Source: RGIG5612 sp963591145 (GTDB lineage Bacteria > Bacillota > Clostridia > Lachnospirales > Lachnospiraceae). Taken from it: DNA of 9,497 nucleotides. Positions 1 to 5,420 of this stretch are shown here, piece by piece. The translations under genes and the position numbers were made by a program. The notes under the pieces are model-generated. The model had not been told where the DNA came from. It did not search any database and was given only the letters and a program-made list of their open reading frames with translations. Where the stretch lies: contig CAVARE010000084.1 of the NCBI GenBank assembly GCA_963591145.1, positions 1-9,497 on the forward strand, written 5' to 3'. The stretch's first letter is position 1, and every line of letters begins with the position of its first letter.

Positions 1-107
1 GATATACCCACAGCGATGCGGTCACCATCTTCAATCATATTGTAATCATCAATTGCCTGACGAGCCAGGCTCATTAATTTTTGTAAATTCATGTCTCTTT
101 TTGCCAT
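1..107 (-). CDS. ttcA: TtcA-like tRNA thiolation protein, N-terminal fragment (partial)
   Basis: Only the first 35 codons are in the window; the gene runs off the left edge. The translation begins MAKRDMNLQKLMSLARQA and continues with a D-D-Y-N-M-I-E-D-G-D-R-I-A-V-G-I-S stretch. That stretch precedes the SGGKDS PP-loop in TtcA-type proteins, which use ATP to adenylate tRNA cytidine 32 before 2-thiolation. The PP-loop itself and the CxxC motifs would lie beyond the edge and cannot be checked. A stop codon lies immediately upstream in frame, so the start is the ATG at 107 or the ATG at 92 (MNLQKLMS, the usual family beginning). Neither has a strong Shine-Dalgarno sequence; a weak AAGAGA precedes the inner ATG. 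The gene follows rluD after 163 bases and probably has its own promoter. Another PP-loop ATPase of the same superfamily remains possible. Confidence 0.72.
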   Translation of the reverse strand, partial: MAKRDMNLQKLMSLARQAIDDYNMIEDGDRIAVGI

Positions 108-191
108 TTAGTTATGTATGCAAAACAAAAGCTTCGAAGGAGCGAATATGTGATGCTTAAGTATGCAGCAGTACCTTATAATAACTGATTT

Positions 192-220
192 AGATTAATG
201 CATCTCGGGAAAAAAGTCAA
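192..220 (-). promoter_or_regulatory. Probable sigma-A promoter for the ttcA-like gene
   Basis: On the minus strand there is a TTGACT -35 element (220-215), then exactly 17 bases, then TAATCT (197-192) as a -10 element. The -35 is a 5/6 match to consensus; the -10 matches only 3/6 (first, second and last bases). A start of transcription near 185 would give a leader of about 80 nucleotides before the ttcA-like start. A second -10-like TATAAG lies at 180-175 but has no -35 at the right distance. Support is spacing plus the good -35; the weak -10 keeps confidence moderate. Confidence 0.45.
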
Positions 221-270
221 CTTTAACGCATAGATATTATGCAAAATGGCCCCAAAATCACCAGATAATT

Positions 271-1191
271 TCACAGCACGGTCAACAATTCTTTAAAATA
301 TTCAGGAAGTTCAGATTCAAATTCCATATATTCATTTGTTCTAGGATGATTAAAGCCTAAAACTTTCGCATGTAATGTCTGACCTTCAAGCATCTGACCA
401 TTTAATTTGTATTCTGATAAACGTCCGCCATAGTTTGTATCACCTAATAACGGATGATGAATGCTGGCCATATGAACTCTTATCTGATGAGTCCTTCCTG
501 TTTCAAGCACGCATTGTATGTATGCTGTTTTGTTCATGTTTCTTATAACTTCATAATGAGTAACTGCATGCTTGCCATTTTTTTCGTTTATCGCCATTAA
601 TTTGCGATTATTAGGATTTCGTCCGATTGATCCTTCGATTGTACCTGTATTATCTTTAAAATTGCCAATGCAAATTGCGTGATATTTACGTGTTATAGAA
701 TGTATTTTGAACTGTTCGGCAAGGGATTTATGCGCGAAGTCTGATTTGGCACAAACTAAGACACCAGACGTATCCTTATCAATCCTATGGACGATTCCAG
801 GCCGCAAAATGCCATTTATACCAGATAAATCATCGCAGTGAAACATCAATGCATTAACAAGTGTTCCGCTGTAATGACCTGCAGCTGGATGAACAACCAT
901 TCCTTTGGGCTTATTAACAACGATGAGATCTGAATCTTCATATAGTATATCCAGCGGGATATCTTCTGGCAGAATCTCCGGAGCCTGGTTGGCAGGAACT
1001 TCGAATTCTATCGCATCATCAGGCTTTACCTGATAACTGGATTTGACAAACTGCCCATTAACGGTCAGGCGAGATTCCTTGATAAGCTTTTGAATATAAC
1101 TTCTGGTCAAATCAGTTGACATTTCAGCAAGAAACCTATCAATTCGAAGCCCTTCATATTCATCTTGTACGCTATAAACGATTAAACTCAT
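271..1191 (-). CDS. rluD: 23S rRNA pseudouridine synthase, RluD/YlyB type
   Basis: A 306-residue RluA/RluD-family enzyme that isomerises uridines in large-subunit rRNA to pseudouridine; homologues modify the helix 69 loop of 23S rRNA. An N-terminal S4 RNA-binding domain covers about residues 14-62 (RIDRFLAE, then SRLTVNGQ). The catalytic domain contains VVNKPKGMVVHP (91-102), the signature HRIDKDTSG (135-143) with catalytic Asp138, and TGRTHQIRVHMA (231-242). Length is normal for the family and nothing essential is missing. The ATG at 1191 overlaps the lspA stop codon in an ATGA arrangement (4 bases), and no strong Shine-Dalgarno sequence precedes it, so it is probably translationally coupled to lspA. 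The lspA-rluD(ylyB) pair is conserved in Firmicutes. The exact target uridines cannot be read from sequence. Confidence 0.95.
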   Translation of the reverse strand: MSLIVYSVQDEYEGLRIDRFLAEMSTDLTRSYIQKLIKESRLTVNGQFVKSSYQVKPDDAIEFEVPANQAPEILPEDIPLDILYEDSDLIVVNKPKGMVVHPAAGHYSGTLVNALMFHCDDLSGINGILRPGIVHRIDKDTSGVLVCAKSDFAHKSLAEQFKIHSITRKYHAICIGNFKDNTGTIEGSIGRNPNNRKLMAINEKNGKHAVTHYEVIRNMNKTAYIQCVLETGRTHQIRVHMASIHHPLLGDTNYGGRLSEYKLNGQMLEGQTLHAKVLGFNHPRTNEYMEFESELPEYFKELLTVL

Positions 1192-1766
1192 GATTTGTCT
1201 GTCTTTTTGAAAAATAAATGGAAATTCTTATCTTCTTTATAAAAGAAAATGAAAAATACGACTAAAACAAATGCCGATAATGTAACACAGATGTCCGCTA
1301 TATTAAATACCGGAAAATCGATAAATTTGAAATATATAAAGTCGACTACATATCCGTAAGCAATTCGGTCGATCAAATTACCGATAGCACCTGCCGCAAG
1401 AACCGAAAAAATATAATTGATGAAGATCATATTTGAGAAGGTTGTTGGCTTATATTTATCACCACAGGTTCTGCAATATTTCTTAAGACTTAGATATATA
1501 GTTATTACAAGCGCAACCAGGAAAACAAATACAACAGCGGTCAGAACATAAAAGAACCACTGCTTATTTTGAAATATTCCAAATGCAGCTCCATAATTTT
1601 GCAGGTAATGAAGAACCACACTGTCGCCAATAATCTTTATATCGTCGTGCCCATTCAGACAGGTAACTGCAAAATGCTTTGTTAATTGATCCAGGCAAAT
1701 TAATGCAAAAAACAGAATAATCTGTATAACAATATGAAAATTTATCTTCTTTTTATATTCGTTCAT
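1188..1766 (-). CDS. lspA: Lipoprotein signal peptidase II
   Basis: A membrane aspartyl protease that removes the signal peptide from diacylglyceryl-prolipoproteins. The 192 residues contain four hydrophobic segments (about 12-32, 72-93, 112-130, 158-177). Family motifs are present: DQLTK (26-30), NYGAAFG (57-63), GNLIDR with the first catalytic Asp at 133, VVDF (140-143), and FNIAD with the second catalytic Asp at 158. The protein is longer than the usual 150-170 residues. Part of the excess is a loop at about 95-112 between the second and third membrane segments, which carries a Cys-x-x-Cys (98 and 101). The ATG at 1766 has no Shine-Dalgarno sequence at normal distance; the nearest purine-rich AGAAGG is 16 bases upstream and buried in a hairpin. 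Translation initiation may therefore be structured or inefficient. It overlaps rluD by four bases. Confidence 0.95.
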   Translation of the reverse strand: MNEYKKKINFHIVIQIILFFALICLDQLTKHFAVTCLNGHDDIKIIGDSVVLHYLQNYGAAFGIFQNKQWFFYVLTAVVFVFLVALVITIYLSLKKYCRTCGDKYKPTTFSNMIFINYIFSVLAAGAIGNLIDRIAYGYVVDFIYFKFIDFPVFNIADICVTLSAFVLVVFFIFFYKEDKNFHLFFKKTDKS

Positions 1767-1777
1767 AATAATTAAAT

Positions 1778-1807
1778 AGCTGCCTTCTCAAAACTGAAAA
1801 GACAGCT
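1778..1807 (-). promoter_or_regulatory. Strong hairpin in the lspA leader
   Basis: A 12-bp stem with a 6-nt loop. On the minus strand the left arm is AGCTGTCTTTTC, the loop AGTTTT, and the right arm GAGAAGGCAGCT; two of the pairs are G-U wobbles. The right arm ends 11 bases before the lspA ATG, and the only purine-rich ribosome-binding candidate, AGAAGG, is inside that arm. The following ATTTAATTATT is AT-rich but is not a clean T-run, so an intrinsic terminator after sepF is possible but not convincing. The alternatives are a translational control hairpin or a processing site. The structure is seen directly; its function is inferred. Confidence 0.55.
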
Positions 1808-1817
1808 TACAACATAC

Positions 1818-1831
1818 AATTTTATAAAATT
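1818..1831. repeat. Perfect 14-bp AT palindrome in the sepF-lspA gap
   Basis: AATTTTATAAAATT reads identically on both strands. It contains TATAAA on the minus strand, a 5/6 match to a -10 element, but I found no acceptable -35 element 16-18 bases upstream. It could be part of an lspA promoter, a protein-binding site, or chance in AT-rich DNA. Confidence 0.3.
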
Positions 1832-1839
1832 TCAACTGC

Positions 1840-1865
1840 GGAAAACACCGCTGTATCAGTTTTCC
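1840..1865 (-). promoter_or_regulatory. Second possible hairpin in the sepF-lspA gap
   Basis: On the minus strand GGAAAAC and GTTTTCC can form a 7-bp stem closing a 12-nt loop. Part of the same sequence can instead pair locally as GCGG-TGTTTT-CCGC, using bases just downstream, so the two folds exclude each other. No T-run follows, so it is not a standard terminator. It may be part of a folded leader together with the stronger hairpin nearer lspA. Weak evidence on its own. Confidence 0.3.
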
Positions 1866-1904
1866 TTCTATAGTGGCAATCTTTCTTTCATTACTTGAAA
1901 TGCA

Positions 1905-2489
1905 TTAAAGCAATGGAGAACTAAATCCTGATAAATCAAATGAACCGTCAGTATTTCCACCATAAAGCTCTAAGAAATCACCTGTGATATTAACTGAATG
2001 AGGTGTTGCAATGAAGATATAATTTGAAATTTTCTGAAGGTTTCCATCTAAAGCATAGCAAGCGCCGTATATGATATCGATAATTCTCTGGGAAATCTCA
2101 AGATGTAAGCCTTCGAAATTAACAACAACAGCCTTACCTGCTAACAGAGTTTCAATTATCTCCTTAGCATCTTCAAAGGCTGATGGCTTAATTACGCAGA
2201 CCTCATTGTCATTAAATCTTGAATCATCAGTATTTCGAGTTGATCTGGATGAAGATGCTCTGTTACTTCCGATATTGCTTATAGGAGCTTTAGCTGGAGC
2301 AGCAAAACGTTTTTCCTTTTCTTCAGAAGCAGGGGCAGATTTTCTCTTGAAGAAACTACTCTTCTCTTCTGGCTCATCAATTTCATCTTCGTCTATTTCA
2401 TCATCATATAAATCATCATCGTCGTAGTCATCGTAATCATCATCTCTGCCATTAAATAAATTCGTAAGTCTTTCTGAAAACTTTCCCAT
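1905..2489 (-). CDS. sepF: Cell division protein SepF
   Basis: SepF polymerises on the membrane and tethers FtsZ filaments at the septum. The 194 residues show a short amphipathic N-terminal helix (MGKFSERLTNLF) of the type used for membrane binding. A linker follows, and then the conserved SepF core at about 96-170: VCVIKPSAFEDAKEI, a VVVNFEGL strand, then Y-A-L-D-G-N-L-Q-K-I and IFIATPHSV. The linker is remarkable: residues 16-42 are 20 Asp/Glu out of 27, followed by a basic and Ser/Ala-rich part (48-90). A tail of about 20 residues (ELYGG onward) extends beyond the core. A good ribosome-binding site (AAGGGAG, 8 bases before the ATG) supports the start. It lies 21 bases after yggS, the neighbour expected from the ylm cluster of Firmicutes. 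Confidence 0.95.
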   Translation of the reverse strand: MGKFSERLTNLFNGRDDDYDDYDDDDLYDDEIDEDEIDEPEEKSSFFKRKSAPASEEKEKRFAAPAKAPISNIGSNRASSSRSTRNTDDSRFNDNEVCVIKPSAFEDAKEIIETLLAGKAVVVNFEGLHLEISQRIIDIIYGACYALDGNLQKISNYIFIATPHSVNITGDFLELYGGNTDGSFDLSGFSSPLL

Positions 2490-2510
2490 TTTCGTGTCTC
2501 CCTTAATATA

Positions 2511-3215
2511 TTATCTTCTACTATAATCTCTCTTACCAAAAATACTGGTTCCTACTCTTACGATGTCTGATCCTTCGGCAATTGCAGCCTCATAATCGTC
2601 GCTCATGCCCATAGAGAGAACATTCATTTGTACATTATCAATGTTTCTGTGTTCGATGTCAATAGATAAATCTCTCAATGCTTTAAAATATTTCCTCGAC
2701 TCCTGCTCATCATGACATGCAGGTGGTATGCACATAAGTCCGTTAATATGAACATTTGGAAGTAATGATATTTCTTCTATCAATGAAGCTGCTTCCGAAG
2801 CGTTGATGCCGCTCTTTGTATCCTCATTTCCGATGTTTACTTCTATAAGTATCGGCATACAGATATTATGCTTTCCAGCTTCTTTATCTATCACCTGAGC
2901 CAGTTTTAATGAATCAACCGAATGAATCATACATACTTTATCAATGATATATTTTACTTTGTTAGTCTGCAAATGACCAATCATATGCCATCTTATATCT
3001 GAAGGCAGCTGGTCATATTTTTCCAGGATTTCCTGAACCTTATTTTCTCCAAAGTCTCTCTGACCTGCGTCATAAACCTGCTGTATGTCTGATGCCGGAT
3101 GCGTCTTGCTTACTGCAACTAATGTGACAGTCTTGTGAAATGGGCTCTTAGCTGCTGCATAAATAACTTTATTTTTTACTTCGTAATATCTTTCAATTTC
3201 CATCTTCTTCAGCAT
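2511..3215 (-). CDS. yggS: YggS/YlmE-family pyridoxal phosphate-binding protein
   Basis: A single-domain fold-type III PLP protein (PLPBP family) that binds pyridoxal 5'-phosphate and helps keep vitamin B6 and amino-acid pools balanced; no firm catalytic reaction is established for the family. Visible signatures: VAVSKTHP with the PLP lysine at 37, GENKVQE (56-62), WHMIGHLQTNK (76-86), LMCIPP (160-165), and LSMGMSDDYEAAI followed by VRVGTSIFG (219-227). The outer ATG at 3215 has its AAGG directly against it, too close to serve. The ATG at 3203 (fifth residue, MEIERYYE) has AAGGA 11 bases upstream and may be the true start; residue numbers here use the outer ATG. The 5' end overlaps the HlyD-like gene by 23 bases (11 with the inner start), suggesting coupled translation. 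Its place before sepF matches the conserved ylmE-sepF neighbourhood. Confidence 0.93.
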   Translation of the reverse strand: MLKKMEIERYYEVKNKVIYAAAKSPFHKTVTLVAVSKTHPASDIQQVYDAGQRDFGENKVQEILEKYDQLPSDIRWHMIGHLQTNKVKYIIDKVCMIHSVDSLKLAQVIDKEAGKHNICMPILIEVNIGNEDTKSGINASEAASLIEEISLLPNVHINGLMCIPPACHDEQESRKYFKALRDLSIDIEHRNIDNVQMNVLSMGMSDDYEAAIAEGSDIVRVGTSIFGKRDYSRR

Positions 3216-4575
3216 CCTTATAATCTACATAAACCTGATCATACATTATTAATCCGTTGTTTGTATTGTCACTGATTATATAGTAATTGCCATTTTCTCC
3301 GGTAATATCGACAAATCTAAATGATGTCACCCTCGTATTAGTATCATAGGAATATACACCCTGTATTGAGTCTGTCATACCAATCTCAAATTCATAATCA
3401 GAATCCTCCCTCAGTAAAACATCCCCGCTGCCGATCACACCATTGTCCATGCTGATATAACAAAATGTGTCTGTTTCCTTAAGAATATCCACATTACAAA
3501 ACTGTGCTGATTCTGTTCCATCAGACATTATCGATTTGACGAGAAAGCCAGTTGAATTCGTGCCGCTTTTCGTCTTATATTCCCTAGGAATTACATAATA
3601 TGACTTACTTGTTACTGAAGTCTTAGGAATCATTAATCCAGACTCAGTGTCATCCTCAAATGATATCTGTATATATCGATCTGAGGCATACCTAACCATA
3701 TATTTGTCTAAGGTTATAATTCCATAATAATTGCCATTTCTGGTAGTAAGTTCAAAATCAGCATCTATGGTTACATCATCCTTGAGAAATTTAATTGTGA
3801 CCTCATCAAAATCCTGAAAAATGTTAGGATCGGAAACTTGAATTACCAGATACCAGTCTTCGGATGTGATAACCTTATAGACGGCATCTCCGGCTGCAAC
3901 ATAATCATTTGACCTGATGATATTCTTAATATAATCATTTTTTCTAAAGCATGATGCATCAAAATTATCCAATGTGCATGACTCGAATCCGTCTGTATAA
4001 TGAACAGCTATGCCTGCCAGTTCTGAGTTGTATGCCGAATAAGAGCCAGAATAATAAACAGTATTATTTGCAAATACATTACTGTTTATGCTTTCCAGAA
4101 TCTGCGAATCAATCTGGTATCTGAACTGATATGTTGTATAGAAGTCAGAATCACTGTAGGATTGTTTGAATTCGTTTAGGGATTCTGCTATGTCATCATA
4201 ATCGTTCTCATTTAATATGGCCTGCGTTGTGGCTGCAGTTTTTAACTTCGATGAGAGTTCACCATTTTTATCAATCAGATATGTTGACTCACCTACATAT
4301 ACCGGAGTCTTGTCACCGACATAGAAGCTGACATAACCAGCTGCGGGGGTAGTTACCACAGTTTCTGATCGTATTGCCAGTGCGGTATATTGACTGTCAA
4401 AACTACTCTCAGTACTTGCTGATGTTACCTCAAATAAATCATCATTCCGATTTAAAATAAAACCAAGAAAATAAACAACAAAATATAGGATGAATATAAA
4501 GCATATAATCATTCCTATATTTATGTGTTTATTATTCGATTTGTATTCAATAATTTCAGGTTGCTGATCTGACAT
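3193..4575 (-). CDS. HlyD-like membrane-anchored protein of unknown role
   Basis: A 460-residue protein with a short cytoplasmic N-terminus, one membrane helix (about 19-41), and a large, presumably extracellular remainder. Two half-motifs of the lipoyl-like hairpin of HlyD/membrane-fusion proteins can be seen: TTPAAGYVSFYVGDKTPVYV (75-94) and NDYVAAGDAVYKV (223-235) leading into WYLVIQV. A beta-barrel-like stretch follows, ending in MIPKTSV (315-321). A further C-terminal part (about 340-455) includes GVYSYDTN and GLIMYDQVYVDY. The segment between the two lipoyl halves is only moderately long and shows no obvious extended coiled coil. Its ATG overlaps the preceding stop by one base (TAATG), and no clear Shine-Dalgarno sequence is seen, so translation is probably coupled to the P-loop gene. 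No ABC or MFS transporter is nearby, so an efflux role is unsupported; a role linked to envelope growth is only inferred from position. Confidence 0.75.
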   Translation of the reverse strand: MSDQQPEIIEYKSNNKHINIGMIICFIFILYFVVYFLGFILNRNDDLFEVTSASTESSFDSQYTALAIRSETVVTTPAAGYVSFYVGDKTPVYVGESTYLIDKNGELSSKLKTAATTQAILNENDYDDIAESLNEFKQSYSDSDFYTTYQFRYQIDSQILESINSNVFANNTVYYSGSYSAYNSELAGIAVHYTDGFESCTLDNFDASCFRKNDYIKNIIRSNDYVAAGDAVYKVITSEDWYLVIQVSDPNIFQDFDEVTIKFLKDDVTIDADFELTTRNGNYYGIITLDKYMVRYASDRYIQISFEDDTESGLMIPKTSVTSKSYYVIPREYKTKSGTNSTGFLVKSIMSDGTESAQFCNVDILKETDTFCYISMDNGVIGSGDVLLREDSDYEFEIGMTDSIQGVYSYDTNTRVTSFRFVDITGENGNYYIISDNTNNGLIMYDQVYVDYKDAEEDGN

Positions 4576-4994
4576 TAGAATGACAGTTCCATGTACTCTT
4601 TAAATCTTTCATCAAGTGTATCAGGATCTAATGAAAGGCTTACATAGAAATTAACGCCCAGTCTTTCTGATAAAACAACAAGTTTATCAAGAGCATCTGA
4701 AGGATCAGTATCTTCAAGACCAGCCAGTGTCAGGAAACTATCAAAATAGATAGACTGAATATCACTATTGCCAGATACAAGTCCGCAAATAAATCCCATG
4801 AGAACCTCGAAATTAGGAACAGGATACTCTATTACATTGATAAGACGAATATTTCTGTCAAGCTCGAACATGTGCTTTGAATTCTTGTCAAGGTAGATAA
4901 CAACACCCTCTGAACTTTTAGCTTCAGCATTAGCTTTATCCAAAATATACTTTGTCTTTCCTTTTCCCTTGGCTCCTGCAATTAATTTAACCAT
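4575..4994 (-). CDS. Small P-loop NTPase of unrecognised family
   Basis: I do not recognise this 139-residue protein. It opens with a beta strand and a Walker A motif, KLIAGAKGKGKTK, with the loop at residues 7-14 (GAKGKGKT). A probable Walker B strand, IQSIYFDS, has its acidic residue at Asp85. The ending LGVNFYVSLSLDP looks like another core strand, so the order fits a minimal RecA/ASCE-like fold without extra domains. There are no membrane segments and no DNA-binding motif that I can identify. The start is well supported: CGGAGGAA with 8 bases to the ATG, the best ribosome-binding site in the window. It follows the MgsA homologue by 19 bases and overlaps the HlyD-like gene by one base. The last point suggests that the two proteins are made in fixed ratio and may work together; that is inference. 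Confidence 0.7.
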   Translation of the reverse strand: MVKLIAGAKGKGKTKYILDKANAEAKSSEGVVIYLDKNSKHMFELDRNIRLINVIEYPVPNFEVLMGFICGLVSGNSDIQSIYFDSFLTLAGLEDTDPSDALDKLVVLSERLGVNFYVSLSLDPDTLDERFKEYMELSF

Positions 4995-5013
4995 TTTTGT
5001 TTCCTCCGTTGTC

Positions 5014-5409
5014 TTATTTATATAAATCGCGCCAGCTTAAGTCTCCTCTTTCAATAGCCAGTATGAGAATTTCAGCCGTGGCAATATTTGTAGCTACAGG
5101 TATATTGTTAGTATCACATAAAACAGTGATGCGGTCATAATCGACCTTCATGCTGGTAGTTTCAACCGGATCTCTGAGAAAGATGACAGCATCTAACTGG
5201 TTGCACTCTATCTGTGCAGCCATCTGTCTTCCGCCTCCTAATTGTCCCGGTAAAAATTTATGAATGGACAGGTTCGTGACATCCTCTATCATCCGCCCTG
5301 TATTACCAGTTGCATACAGATCGTGTTTAGCAAAAATGCCCTTATAAGCGATACAGAAATTCTGCATCAGCTCTTTTTTTGAATCCTGAGCTATTAATCC
5401 GATATTCAT
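5014..5409 (-). CDS. Methylglyoxal synthase homologue with altered active site
   Basis: A 131-residue MGS-fold protein. MgsA normally converts dihydroxyacetone phosphate to methylglyoxal and phosphate. The alignment to MgsA is clear over the whole length: NIGLIAQDSKKELM, LYATGNTG, LGGGRQ, AVIFLRDP, and NIPVATNIATAEIL. Several signature residues differ from the enzyme as I recall it: the His of AHD is Gln8, the catalytic Asp of GGDQQ is Gly60 (GGGRQ), and the His of the PHxPD segment is Met87. The phosphate-binding Ser of SGP is Pro54 and a Thr of ATGTTG is Asn36. Asp90, equivalent to the second catalytic Asp, remains. It may therefore be inactive or have changed function, so I withhold the symbol mgsA. 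A TTG at 5415 could extend it by two codons but lies against the Shine-Dalgarno sequence; the ATG at 5409 is preferred. It is 9 bases from rodA. Confidence 0.85.
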   Translation of the reverse strand: MNIGLIAQDSKKELMQNFCIAYKGIFAKHDLYATGNTGRMIEDVTNLSIHKFLPGQLGGGRQMAAQIECNQLDAVIFLRDPVETTSMKVDYDRITVLCDTNNIPVATNIATAEILILAIERGDLSWRDLYK

Positions 5410-5415
5410 GCTCAA

Positions 5416-5420
5416 CTCCT
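5416..5420 (-). promoter_or_regulatory. Shine-Dalgarno site that fixes the MgsA-homologue start
   Basis: AGGAG on the minus strand lies 6 bases before the ATG at 5409 and overlaps the rodA stop codon (TAGGAG). It directly abuts the alternative TTG at 5415, leaving no spacing, so the ATG is the likely start. Confidence 0.7.

Noticed and set aside
228..242. Small hairpin GCATA-loop-TATGC after rluD as a terminator
   Set aside because: Only 5 bp, AT-rich, and not followed by a T-run on the minus strand.
1821..1849. A promoter for lspA built on TATAAA in the AT palindrome
   Set aside because: No recognisable -35 hexamer at 16-18 bases upstream; kept only as a palindrome entry.
2071..2427. 118-codon open frame on the plus strand opposite sepF
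   Set aside because: It is the mirror of the Asp/Glu-rich SepF linker (GAT/GAA codons read as Ser/Ile codons in reverse), gives a Ser-rich low-complexity product, and lacks a ribosome-binding site.
3193..4994. Reading the P-loop and HlyD-like genes as an efflux transporter
   Set aside because: The P-loop protein shows no ABC signature motif, and no membrane permease is in the window.
5410..5415. TTG at 5415 as the start of the MgsA homologue
   Set aside because: The Shine-Dalgarno AGGAG touches this TTG with no spacing, while the ATG at 5409 has a good 6-base spacing.
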